From contig WAEK01000001.1 in NCBI GenBank assembly GCA_011634665.1, positions 2,664,001 through 2,728,000 on the forward strand: a DNA stretch of 64,000 nucleotides, read 5' to 3'. A program made the translations under genes and the position numbers. The stretch comes from Mortierella sp. BCC40632. Its lineage: Eukaryota > Mortierellomycota > Mortierellomycetes > Mortierellales > Mortierellaceae. Below the pieces are notes generated by a model. The model made no database searches. It had not been told where the DNA came from and saw only the letters and a list, made by a program, of their open reading frames with translations. This document shows positions 47,793-58,451 of this stretch, piece by piece (within the stretch, counting starts at the first letter, position 1; the number at the start of each line of letters is the position of its first letter).

Positions 47793-50075
47793 GTGAATCA
47801 GGAGCTAGTCACCATATTGGAGGGTCCTTACCATCACTCTCATCTACCTCAGCCTGGACTTGAATAAGTCTCGATATTTGTTGATTCTCCAAGTGACCCG
47901 CATATGGGTTTTCTACCAAAATCGAGTCTGTGGCAGGCAATGTTACTCCAATCAAATCTTTCTGCTTGTTCTCTTGCGGTTTCTTGTCGACACTCATGGT
48001 CTCTTCAGATTTCTCTGCAGAATTTTCGTCCACTTTGATATTATGACTGGAGGCAGGTATTGCGTTGCCAAGTGCTGCGCCTGAGCTGGGTTTTCCGGAT
48101 CCATGTTGCTTTCGGCGCGGCTGTACACAAACTAGTTGTGGTACCTTTATCTTTGTTCCTGTGACTAGGACATCTGAAAACAGATAAATCTATCGAGGCA
48201 TCGAATGACTTGAATCAGTTATGGAAGCAATATACCTCATGAACGATCAACGAGTAATTGGAATGAAAAAAAAAAAAAAAAAAAAAAAAAGGTTGTTGTA
48301 GAGAGACAACTTGCTTACCACCTCCTCTCGATCGTCATCAAGATCTAATCTTTTTGCGCTAGTTTTGTGAACCAGTGTCCGCCCATTGGCAATAAGAGGC
48401 TACAGAAAAGGTAGATTTGAACCAAGCATTCTAGTGTTAAAATGAAACCAAGGAACCAAAGTACAGCATCATATCCAGCAACACCTTTTCCTTATTTATT
48501 TTTTTTTCTTGTCTCGAGACTTACCTTGCCTTTATCAAACCCATACTCAATCTCACACATACGGTGAAACTCTCCAAAGCGGATATTGCGGTTAGGACGG
48601 TCGTACCTCCTGCCAGATCTCTGAGAGGCCAAAATCTTGGCACCACCATTCCGATGGATAGCTTCAATCATTGCCGCCCGTTGCATGGCGTCCTTCTTGG
48701 CTTGAGACGTCAGTGTCGGAAAGGACGACCTTTGGTTCGTGTTGGCAGAAGAGGAAGATGACGCAGCGGCTGCTGCTGCTGACGAAGCTGGAGACATGGA
48801 AGAGGCATTGCCTCCGCCACTAATACCCCCTGCAACATCCCGACTACTACCCATACCTGTGCTTGAGCTACGTCCACGTAAAGCTGAGGCCGCATAAGCC
48901 GAGGCTGCAGAAGCTGCGCTCACGCCTCCTGAGCTATTGTTTCCAGGGTTACTCAGGACTGACACAGAAGTTTCGCCGACAACAGCAGCTCCAGGCATCC
49001 CCGTGTTCGTGTTGGAGCTTGTGTTGGAGACGCTGTCAACCATGACCAAGTCGGAATCGTCCAGGTCCCGGACAGACACCGAATCTATTCCACCTCCAGT
49101 GTCTGTGCCTCCATCATGACCACTCGAACCATTGTTGATCCCACTACCACTCCCTGCCAAGAGTGTTTCCGCACCGCTCCATGTTCCAGTGGATGATCCT
49201 GCAAAGTTAAAATACCCAGCGTTGTTCGTATTCACTACAGTGATCGAGTCTCCATGACGAGAGGGCATAGTCAAAGCCGCAGTTGAGGCTGAAGGTGAAA
49301 GTTGACCCAAGGCTGCAAGATTGAATTCAGCATAGCCCTGGTGAGGCAAGATATGGGAAGCGCCGAGGGTCATGGATGACAATTTTGAGGTCGACTGGGG
49401 TCGACTGAGGACCTGGCCTGCGGGCGAAAGGGTGGGAGACCGAGGAGAGGTAGGCGACGACTGCGAAGGTGGGTGTTGCTGTTGTTTCCGAAGGGCAATG
49501 CCTGTAGTACCCACAGTTATAGCGGCTCCGCCCTTTGGAGACAAAGTAGCATTGCCTGTAGTCGTGGAGGATGGTTGAGTTGTTGAAGCAATTGTCGTAG
49601 ACATGGAAGTGCCCGAGTCCTTTTTGTGGAGTGTGGTGGAAGAAGAAGAGCGAGCGACCAAGGCAGGGGAAAGAGCCGTGGTCAGGTCTCTTGAAGGGGT
49701 TGTCTCGAATGCTGACAGGGCTGTGGTATCGCAAAGGAGGTTGGTTTCCGAGGGTGACGAGACAAGTAAAGTTGGGGACATGGCTATTTCAGTATTTGCA
49801 GGCGTGCCTGTGACTTTTATTCCTGTTGTGACGATGCATGGTGTGGGAGTGGCGGGTGATGAATCAGTGGACAAGGAGGGTGCAGGGCTCGGGTGCACAG
49901 AGGCTGGGGCAGACAGAACATCCACTCGTGGCTCTGACTTTTCTGCGCTGGTTGTTTCCGTATCGGTGCCATTTTTTGGTGCAGAGGCCATCGCTGCACC
50001 TTGCACATCCTTTGCGTCCTTCATTCCACTCACTGTTTTCATTATTGTTGGGGTATCCTGCTTATCGTTGCTCAT
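45336..50075 (-). CDS. Large PH-FYVE domain protein
   Basis: Four minus-strand exons (50075..48525, 48399..48319, 48189..47832, 47695..45336) join in phases 0, 0 and 1 to give 1449 residues. The first 490 residues are low-complexity Ser/Thr/Gly/Ala. A PH-like domain begins with DKGKPLIANGRTLVHKT and EEVIYLFSDVLVTGTKIKVPQL. It is interrupted by a Lys/Glu insert of about 85 residues and ends with KVKITAPNVAMELLFESNQIRDSFLKLL. A FYVE zinc finger follows about 290 residues later: WVRDEDASICMVC, then RKHHCRLCGRVICWKC and a final VCLDC, with the full ligand pattern and R-x-H-H-C-R-x-C-G motif that binds PtdIns3P. The C-terminal region has a poly-Glu run and an acidic coiled coil. It is probably an endosome or vacuole adaptor. 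The start codon is the first ATG after an in-frame stop. Confidence 0.85.
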
Positions 50076-50155
50076 GTCTGCGATGTTCAAGGTCGGGTAT
50101 CAAGAATGTCCTGGGTCTCTCCTGGGTATGTACACAGTTTTACGGGTTCCGTCCC

Positions 50156-50186
<31 letters not shown>

Positions 50187-50783
50187 ATTGAGTCGCCTGG
50201 GGTGAGTATAACACTTGAACTTGACTGTCTCCTGTTGTATCCAGGTCGGTCAAGGTGTCCTTTTGATGAATAAAAGTCGAGAGCGTGATCGTTGGAGGGC
50301 GAAGAGCCAAGACGAATGGCTGCGTTGGAAAAAAAAAAAAAAGTCCCGAGAGTAAGAGCAAAACAAGAGACAAGGAGCGAGAGAAAGACGAAACAGATGA
50401 GGTTCAGGAATAAGAAAAGACGAGCAAAGTGTGGCAGGACAAGAGACAAGGATGCAGAGAAGGATGGAGGAAGTGGAAGAGGGTAAGGTAGAACAAAGGG
50501 GACGAACAAAGAAAAAAACAAGACTGCGAGGAGGAAGCGCGAGAAAAAAAGGAGATGGTGCGAGGGTGTGTGAGGGTGTGTGACAGACATCCAGGCACAC
50601 GCACAATCGGCATTAACGATGCAGCAACAGATGCAGCCACCCATCCCTCGAGACGTCGGGGAGACAGGGAGTATCAAGTGCTCATGGGGTTGTGCAAAAA
50701 GGGGCGTAAAAAACCACCTGCATGAACTCCTCAGTGCCTCGTGCGAAGTGTATGGCTCTCTGAACTGATGATCACATTTCTCG

Positions 50784-50830
<47 letters not shown>

Positions 50831-51242
50831 CTTCGCCAGGACCCAGGCGTGGCTCGTGTTCTTGCTGCCCCTTTCTATCGTCAGCCGCCTCATGGGTTGA
50901 CACGAGGTTCCCGAGAGACACCAAACCCTAGGTCGCGCTTGGGAAACAGCTCGAGATGGATGACTTGATTTGAGAAAGAGAACGCACTGCAGTCAAGAGC
51001 AAAGCACCTTTTGCAAATGACTTTGGGGACACCGCTGACGATACACACACGTAACACATCGTTTCTATGAACTGGGTATTACTTTATGCTAAATTTTTCG
51101 ATGGGTTGGAGAATGGTATGGAGGGTGGTGTGTCTAACATGTATCACTCCAGAGTATAAACATTTGACACAAGGAACGATCAAGAACCAAAAGGGGGTAG
51201 GCAAATTCTGCTGCACTTGGGTCTCGTGGCTCTATGATGACT
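50076..51242. other. Spacer upstream of the PH-FYVE gene
   Basis: Promoter and leader of the PH-FYVE gene on the minus strand, with an A-run at 50155-50184, a purine-rich stretch (50330-50560), a (TC)n tract (50790-50826) and the 3' flank of the microprotein gene. No further gene was recognised. Confidence 0.5.
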
Positions 51243-51416
51243 TTAGATGGCTGCCAGCATAACTGTTTCTTGCTTTCGGCCTTGTGCATCCACAGTGATG
51301 ATCCTGACCCCGCTCCTGCCAGAGAGCATTCGGTATATTAACCAGATAGCGAAGAGGAAAATGAGGCCACCCATTGTGTAAATGGCAATCAAAAAAGCAT
51401 CGACGTTGAAGTTCAT
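51243..51416 (-). CDS. 57-aa single-pass membrane microprotein
   Basis: A minus-strand frame from ATG 51416 encodes 57 residues. A short polar start (MNFNVDAF) is followed by one strongly hydrophobic segment of about 22 residues (LIAIYTMGGLIFLFAIWLIYRML) and a basic, then polar tail (SGRSGVRIITVDAQGRKQE). It has its own TATA box 146 bp upstream, no simple repeats in the coding part and an isolated position, all arguing for a real gene. I do not recognise the family. It resembles small subunits of membrane complexes in size and layout, but no function can be claimed. Confidence 0.55.
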   Translation of the reverse strand: MNFNVDAFLIAIYTMGGLIFLFAIWLIYRMLSGRSGVRIITVDAQGRKQETVMLAAI

Positions 51417-52055
51417 TATGGTTGATTTGTCTGGTTGCCTGAGGTCGGAGGAAATGGGACGAGGTCGACTATTGGATAGAGTCAAGAAGGGAGGAGGAGA
51501 GAGGAAAGATGTAGAGTGAGGGATGAAAAAATAAAATAAAACAAAAGTGGATTCCTGGCTACTCTTTATAGCTCAAGAACCATGGGAGGCGCAGACAACA
51601 ACCCTTCTTTTGAAAAGTTTTGTTCGCAACACTGTGTCCTGATTTCCTGATTTGGAGATATGTCATATTTATTGGACATACGCTGAGTTAAGTTGTTCGT
51701 TCCCAACATCCACTGCGGTAAGGTTTCAGTCGGCTCTCCATGACAGTGGATGGCTCAAAGGTCTCCAAAGCATTCCTCGAGGTGTCCTCGTGCGACGTAC
51801 CACTGAGAGCCCTAATTTCTTGCTGCATGGAGCCTGCACTGCCACATTCCGATGCTTAAATGCGTCTATGGTTAGGCAAGCTTGTCAGGCTAGAAGGGTT
51901 CATAGGTTACTATAGCAGAGTCCAAGCAAAGTCTATAGTAATTTCACGAGTAGTTTGGTAACATTTTATTTATTTATTGACACAAGTTTGGAGACATTTC
52001 ATAAAGCTGTCAAAGACGGTCTAAGTGCCCATGAAGCAAAGACACCTCTAACCTT
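51417..52055. other. Spacer between microprotein gene and GUP1 3' end
   Basis: Contains the microprotein leader and TATA box, then about 450 bp of unique sequence with short frames only and an AT-rich patch near 51960-51985 that may belong to GUP1 3' processing. Confidence 0.5.
51562..51567 (-). promoter_or_regulatory. TATA box for the 57-aa microprotein gene
   Basis: TATAAA on the minus strand (within GCTATAAAGAG) about 146 bp upstream of the microprotein ATG. Confidence 0.5.
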
Positions 52056-54785
52056 CTAGCAGTTCAAAAAGATTCCACGACGCTTCTCTCCTTCCCGTAC
52101 TTCAAACTGCAATTGTGCGCAGACAAAGATGGCACAAAAGCAAATACTCATCACCATCCAACCGTAAAAGGATGAAAACAAGTCGCTCAACATCAGCTTG
52201 ACACCGTCAACGCCAATGCAAAAACCGACGAGGTTGGCAATCATCATTAGCATAATGTTTCCTACTGCCCCTACAGCACAGAGATGACGGTAGTGAGGCC
52301 AGTTTCCCCACTAAGATCGACATCCGATATATATATATATATATGCATAGCAATAAAAATAAAAGGCATTTCAAAGGCGTCGTTAGATGGCAGGGTAGAT
52401 GGAGGAATAGCAAAATCTCTGAACAGTGCGCGAAATATATCCACTTGCCTTCTTCTTGGAGAAAATCTTTCCTGCAATAATCTCTGGGAGAATAAAGAGA
52501 GAAATCAGCCATCCCCAGGCAAGTAGTTTCAAGTTGATGTCGTGCCATACAGCCACAAAGGTGAATACTACCCAAATATTGTACACAGCATTGCGTGTGC
52601 CTCCCAGCGGCACATAGATATAACGGATGATCCATAGATTATAGCTCTTGTGCCAGCTTCTCCAGAATCCTAATGCCGAATAGTTGTTGATGACGCAGCG
52701 GATCATATTCTCGGGAGCTTCAATGCCGTCGAGCAGTGCCCAGAGTCGGAAGAATCGCCAAATAATCATCAATTTAAGCCAGATCAGCACCAAGTTAAAG
52801 AGTCCGATCATGCAGATCTGGAGAATTGGGTTGCCATCCCACGCCTGTCGTTTGCTAATCGCAACCATATGCATGTAGTGCATCGTGAACTCCATTGTCA
52901 GCAGACTGAAAATGAGACGGCCAACCCACATGAGGAGCGTCTTTACGGGAATATTCTTCGGGTATCTCAGCTATTTGTGAAAGTAGGTAGGGGGTGATCC
53001 ATTTGGTTGCGGTTTAGAAAACAGAAAAGCGGTAATATTCAAAGCCAGAAAGGAAAACAATTTTTTTTTTGGTTGGTACCTGGGAAATAAAGTCATTGAA
53101 AGTCATGATAGGACCAGCAACGTAGAGAGGCGCATAAAGTGTGTATGCCAGGTAGTTCAAAAAGTTGTAGTCCTCGGTAAACGTTGGTGTTACAACTCGT
53201 TCCTTGTCTGTGAACTGCATTCTATCCTTTTCCTTTTTTTTTTTTTTTTCAAGCAATGGATTGGTTAGGGGTTGACGAAAAAAGAACGGGAAGCTTGCTC
53301 AGGGGCTAACTTTGGTTTTAAGAGAGAGGGCTAATTCTTCATTTACCAGCTGTTCAGGGGTCTGGCGTAATGCCCAGTAGTAATCCAAGTTAAACGATAC
53401 AAGACGTAGCATAGTAAAGTTGAAGTTGATATCCCATCGGTTGTTCACACCAGTGTTGGCGTCCTGTGATAGAAGCATATGAGAGCAGTGTTAGTAGCAG
53501 GGCTCTTACTGTTGTGTTGAACGAATTACACACGCTCGAGAAGAGCACTTGGAACATACCAACCAAGCAAGTGACTCGTGCAAGTCCGCAAATACATATC
53601 CTGCATAAGCTTCGTTCAAGAATAGGATCGCAACATTAAAGGTCCAAGTTGCTGCAGGCATCCATCTTGAGGCACCTCCGATCTTGGCAATCAGGAAGTT
53701 GATCGAAACAATAGTCAAGATTTTGAATAGACTGTTGCCATACATAAAGTAGAGATAAAAGAACGAGAACGCTAGAAAGAAGTAGGTTCTGTAGAGAGGC
53801 TGAAGAGGGGACTTCAAAGGTGTCACCGGCACAAAGTACTGCCGGAAGAGATGGCTGAGTGGGAGGTAGGCGCAGATCACGGCTGCGAGGATAGGTAGGT
53901 TGTCACGAAAGTTGGCATATTGCTCATCACTGTTGTCCTAGAAGCAGAAGCATGTAACCATGGACACACAGGTTTGTAAGGCTGTCTTAGTCTTTTCGAT
54001 GCGCATTTCTTTTTTTAGGTTTGTTCTGCTTTAGACGGGAGACGTACCACTTTGTAGCCGAGCCAGCCATCTGAAAGGAGATCCTTGAATTTGTCGTAGT
54101 TTGGGTTCTTGGCTAAGTGTACACCGAGCCGTACAAGAGAAAAAGTAGGGAGAGAAAAAGTAAGGGAGAGAAAGAGAAAGGGTGAGAGAAAGAAAGAAAG
54201 AAAAGGAAAAAAAAGAGGGAGAAGGCGGATGAACGCCCGTCGTGTTACGATCAGAGGGTATTGCTGGGATGAGTCAAGTTGAGCCATCCATCATCCTCGC
54301 CACCTACGCGAACTGGCATCATGAGCCGTCTTGAACATGTAAGGGACGACGGTGACAAAGACAAAGTAGTAAAAGTAAAATTCCTTTGTATTCCAAAGGG
54401 ATGGTTGCGTGGTCCGGTCCTGTACCCGCCTTTGATGGTTTGATGAAGCTTGGGTATCATTCCCTATGGGCCGCTGGCCGATAAAAGATGCATTCTCATC
54501 CGATGCATTGGTCGCAAAAGTGCGGCGCGATGATTCCTGTTCGGGGTATGTATGTTGGCCCTGATTCACATGGAGCAACGGGTGTTGTTCGCGCTCGGAA
54601 TGAGCAGCCATGGCGCGAGGAGTATGGGCGTGTTGAGTGACGGATAACCAATGAACCACTGTCTCTCTAAATGCTTGACGAATGGAGATCAGTTGTCGCT
54701 GGAAGAAGATGATCTGCTTGCTGTTTGAACAGCCCGGAGCAGACACGAGGGATTCTTTCGTGTTTGCACAAGGAGACAGTTTCAT
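52056..54785 (-). CDS. GUP1: GUP1-type membrane-bound O-acyltransferase
   Basis: Seven minus-strand exons (54785..54308, 54112..54048, 53937..53560, 53463..53347, 53214..53080, 52970..52449, 52310..52056) join in phase to give 649 residues. The N-terminal 130 residues are hydrophilic, followed by an anchor ([17 protein letters not shown]) and the Gup1 signature NPNY...[24 protein letters not shown]. Multiple membrane segments follow. The MBOAT core is clear: [42 protein letters not shown] and [18 protein letters not shown], containing the conserved active-site His. Yeast Gup1 acts in the ER on GPI-anchor remodelling and affects glycerol uptake and lipid rafts. The last intron (52448-52311) has a GC donor (AAG/GCAAGT) with a normal TAG acceptor and contains an (AT)n tract. 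Confidence 0.93.
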
Positions 54786-55271
54786 ATTGGACGGGGAAGC
54801 CGAGAGCTCATTTCATTTTATATAGTTTCGTGCGACAGAGGCTCCACCAAACCCTGGAGAAAGCCTAACCAACAGAGAGACGCGAGAAGAAGCGACAATA
54901 CATTTTTGTAATTGTGGGCACTCGATCGGGGTTCTATAGAAGCTATTAGGACTATGTGTTCCTCATCTTTTATCGCGACGTTATAAAATCGGGACTATAG
55001 TGGGCCGCAGATCGGCACACTTGTGAGAGAAAGAAAGAGAGAAACTGTGGCTCCCAAGGGACTCCGCCCTTCCCTTTGAAACTCTCAAAGAGCGAATAGC
55101 AGGAGAGGCAGAGGCACAGTTGCTCAAGCCACAGACAGAGCCCCCTGGTTCCTTCGCCATTTCTGGCAGAAAAAACTCCCCCAATACTTGGATAGGCAGG
55201 TCAACCCAGGGCATTTTACAACAACAGGCTGATATTGACAACCATTGCAGCGACGGTGGCGAAGGAAGAAC
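54786..55271. other. Divergent promoter between GUP1 and RRG7
   Basis: 486 bp shared by two genes transcribed away from each other. There is an AT-rich TATA-like patch on the GUP1 side near 54815-54825 and no obvious TATA on the RRG7 side. No coding sequence was recognised. Confidence 0.55.
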
Positions 55272-56795
55272 ATGAATATTGTGGCAATCAAGGCATTGGC
55301 TACCTTTGGCGTACAACGGATCCTTTCGCCGCCATGTCTCAGTCTACTCCCACGGATTCGATTCCAGTCCACACTTACTACTGCCAATAATTTAACGGAA
55401 TGGACAACTCGATCCACATTGCCACCAATTGCTCTTCAGGAAGGATCGGGTGTTGCCCTGCAGTCCTCTCAGCTACTTGATTTCGAGCAAGAGCACATTG
55501 AATCAATTGAATCAAAACAATCAGATTACGAGTCCTCTCCAGAGTCAAGTCAATCTGTTTCAATAGAGCCTGGAGAGCTGGACTCTACAACTGATATGCC
55601 CAAGACAAAGCGTTCGACAAAAGCGGGAGCCAAGACAAAAAAGGCCGGCGAACCCGGAGTAAGGGGCAGAAAACCAAAAGTAAAAGAGCCGAGCGATCAG
55701 CTACTCGCTCAAGCAGATGGACAGTTGGAAACTGTTACATCAAAGAAACGCGGAAGAAGGAAAAAGGTGGTTGATGAAAACATCAAGAGCACTAGCAACG
55801 ACGAGGACGAAGACGCTGAGATAGATCTGGGCATGGACATTCACTCTCTACTATTGCCTGAGGGCACATTTGCCAATATTACCTATCAGGCTTGCGCCCT
55901 CACAACAGAAAGTGCCAGGTTTCCAGAGCTGGCTCCGGCACCGTTTCCAAGAGACATCCACCTTTCTATGCCCTATCTCAACCGCCGAGTGCTTGTAAGC
56001 CGGGATTCGGAGAGTGATATCCATACTGATCTTGAGAGCTTTGCAAAGATCCAGCATAACACCGATAGCACGATTTACCGAGGGACTCTGTTTGAATATC
56101 AAACCCAAGAGGTTCTTAAAGATAGTCTCGGAATTTACACTCAACGGTCAGCGGGAAACGGTGACAACGGCGTGGATCTTCGAGGCACATGGTTCTTACC
56201 ATTGAGCCATTCTCCAGAGCCGGGGGATTTGGTGCGTCACTTAAAGGTAATCGTTCAATGTAAAAAGTTATCCAGCAAGATTGGCCCAAGCCATGTCCGT
56301 GAGCTCCAGGGATGTCTCTCGTATGAGACCCAGCCGACGATGGCCATTCTCGCCGTCTCCTCTGACTTTACGGTACAGGCTCTGGTGCCGTATGCAAGAT
56401 CTCTTTGGCCGATGGCGCTGGCAGTTATCGATTCAAAGGCAGGCATTTGTAGCAAGCTAATGTGGAACCGGGCCGCTGAACGAGTCATGAATGGTCTTCA
56501 TATTGGGACACATTGGTCTGTTTCGAAGAAAGGAAAGTTGATGAGCCGGCCAGTCCTTTGTTTTGACGGAAAGGTCGTCACTCGACTGCCTGGGCCTTAC
56601 CTAAGCGAAGGTCCTCAGACTCAAAAGGCCGAGCTTCCACACCCCCTACGCACAGACCCAGTGGTCCCAGATTGGGACATTGAGGCGAAACCAGAGTTTC
56701 TTCATGTTATACCCGAGGCAGCCCATGGTGTTGACCAAGACTACAGTAGCGAGGAAACCCCAGAAGGTCCATCGGGGAGTAACAGCTATAGTTAG
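55272..56795 (+). CDS. RRG7: RRG7-like mitochondrial protein with restriction-endonuclease-like fold
   Basis: A single exon encodes 507 residues from ATG 55272. The N-terminus is a good mitochondrial presequence (MNIVAIKALATFGVQRILSP..., basic and without acidic residues for about 35 positions). A Lys-rich disordered linker with AT-hook-like GRKPK and KKRGRRKK motifs comes next. The conserved domain has YRGTLFEYQTQEVL, SAGNGDNGVDLRGTW and VIVQCKKLSSKIGP..VRELQG, the pattern of PF10356 (yeast Rrg7/DUF2034). The E..., D and Q-x-K residues match a PD-(D/E)xK nuclease active site. Yeast RRG7 is required for respiratory growth; its biochemical activity is not established. This is one of the few intronless genes in the window. 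Confidence 0.87.
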   Translation: MNIVAIKALATFGVQRILSPPCLSLLPRIRFQSTLTTANNLTEWTTRSTLPPIALQEGSGVALQSSQLLDFEQEHIESIESKQSDYESSPESSQSVSIEPGELDSTTDMPKTKRSTKAGAKTKKAGEPGVRGRKPKVKEPSDQLLAQADGQLETVTSKKRGRRKKVVDENIKSTSNDEDEDAEIDLGMDIHSLLLPEGTFANITYQACALTTESARFPELAPAPFPRDIHLSMPYLNRRVLVSRDSESDIHTDLESFAKIQHNTDSTIYRGTLFEYQTQEVLKDSLGIYTQRSAGNGDNGVDLRGTWFLPLSHSPEPGDLVRHLKVIVQCKKLSSKIGPSHVRELQGCLSYETQPTMAILAVSSDFTVQALVPYARSLWPMALAVIDSKAGICSKLMWNRAAERVMNGLHIGTHWSVSKKGKLMSRPVLCFDGKVVTRLPGPYLSEGPQTQKAELPHPLRTDPVVPDWDIEAKPEFLHVIPEAAHGVDQDYSSEETPEGPSGSNSYS

Positions 56796-56802
56796 CCACC
56801 TG

Positions 56803-56808
56803 AATAAA
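56803..56808 (+). terminator. Polyadenylation hexamer of RRG7
   Basis: AATAAA starts 8 nt after the RRG7 stop codon, before a poly-A-rich spacer. This suggests a very short 3' UTR. Confidence 0.45.
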
Positions 56809-57088
56809 ACTGTTGTTTTTCTTGCCCGGTTTGGTCCTCACTCTGAAAAAAAAAAAAAAAAAAAAAAAAGTGATCGTCTGACTTCTCCCGCGCAAACAGG
56901 CTGCCGGCATGTGTCTGCATTGAACCGCGGCGCAGTCACGCAGACAAAAAAAAAAAAAAAAGGTTTCATGCAGGGAAAAGACGCACTCAACCATCGTTCA
57001 CCTATAGCCAAAGAGTCTCGACGTTCTTCTCTCCTCTTCCCATCGCCTTGGCTCCTTCTCATTTGCTCCCCTTTCTTCTCCGCAAGCA

Positions 57089-58451
57089 ATGGATCCGATC
57101 CACCAACACCAGCACCTACAGGTCCAGCACCAACAGCATCAACGGCAGCCTTCGTTGAGCTCGCCCGCTTATGCTCAGCCCATGGATCCAAGCATGGCGG
57201 CTGTATACTCTTCATCGCATCACCAGCAGCCCGCCATGTACCACATCCTTCCACCGATGGGGCATGCGCCGCCATTGCCGCTCCAGCACCACCACGATCC
57301 TTCGTTAGCTCATCAGCAGCCGATGCAACAGGCCCACATGCATCTCTTGCAGTCTTTTTGGATCAACCAGATGCATGAAATCGAGAATGTACCCCAAGAC
57401 TTTAAGGTGCACCATCTGCCTCTCGCTCGCATTAAAAAAGTCATGAAAACGGATGATGATGTCAAGGTAAGAAGGTGAAGAAAGGAGTGGGCATCTGTCT
57501 TTTCCATTGTTCACTTGCTATCTTCCCCAAAGTCGTTACTGAGCACGGGCACTAATTTTTGCTTTGTACAACGATAGGCAAAGGTGAGTGGATAAGGGTC
57601 TGGAGAATGGTCGTTTTGCTTTTGAGGGTTATTTTCACACCCTACTCCATCCTTACAGGTGTACCGTACTGTTCACCAGATGATTAGTGCGGAAGCTCCC
57701 ATGATCTTTGACAAAGGATGCGATATCTTTATTACAGAGCTCACACTTCGGGCTTGGTAATGAACAACAATGTTAGATTGAGAGAGAGAGAGATAGAGAA
57801 ACGTTGTTACAAGGTGCAATCATTTGAATAGGCCCAAAAATGCCTGGAGACCGTGGTTTTAATTGTCATCTCATGTTTGTTATCCACTTAGGATTCATGC
57901 TGAAGAAAACAAGAGGCGAACTCTTCAGCGTAGCGACATCGCAGCAGCCATTGCCAAGACTGACATGTTTGATTTCTTGATTGACATTGTTCCGAGAGAA
58001 GAGTACAAGTTCTCGTTGCCAAAGGAGCACAAGGCTCAACAGCAACATCCTGGGAACTTTGCTGTAGGGCAAGGGCAAGGGCTGGAGCATCGTCGAAGTC
58101 AGGAAGCATTTCAGCCCATGCCTGGACCCGGTAGTGCCGTGGGACCAAGAGGACCAGGCGGTCCTGCTGGAGGCATGTTGCCCGAGGGGAACCCAATGGG
58201 AGGGTATGCATATCCTTATGGTATCCTTGAAGGCGAAGCATTCCCGATGGTACGGTTATCTCTTGGACTGTTGATCTTTTTGTTGTACTCCTTGACTCTT
58301 AGTGACTGATATTAACGGGTATGCACAAATTGGAAATGAGTAGGGTCCCGGAGGTCCTGAAGGGGTTGATCCATACCAGCAACAGCACCACCAAGCACAC
58401 CATCAACAGCACCCGCAGCATATGTCCATGCAGTATATGGGTCAGCCATAG
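57089..58451 (+). CDS. HAP5: CCAAT-binding factor subunit NF-YC/HAP5
   Basis: Preferred exons 57089..57466, 57680..57756, 57892..58249 and 58344..58451 join in phases 0, 2 and 0 to give 306 residues. An N-terminal Gln/His/Pro-rich region precedes the histone-fold domain: [63 protein letters not shown] and [37 protein letters not shown]. These are the hallmark NF-YC/Hap5 blocks. The C-terminus is Gly/Pro/Gln-rich. With NF-YA and NF-YB (Hap2/Hap3) it binds CCAAT boxes. Alternative sites inside intron 1 (a 6-nt exon at 57578-57583 and an acceptor before 57659) would keep the frame but insert up to nine residues; see findings. Confidence 0.94.

Noticed and set aside
49603..50205. 200-codon plus-strand frame opposite the PH-FYVE gene first exon
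   Set aside because: Antisense shadow of a Ser/Thr-rich coding exon whose own frame continues by good splice sites into PH and FYVE domains.
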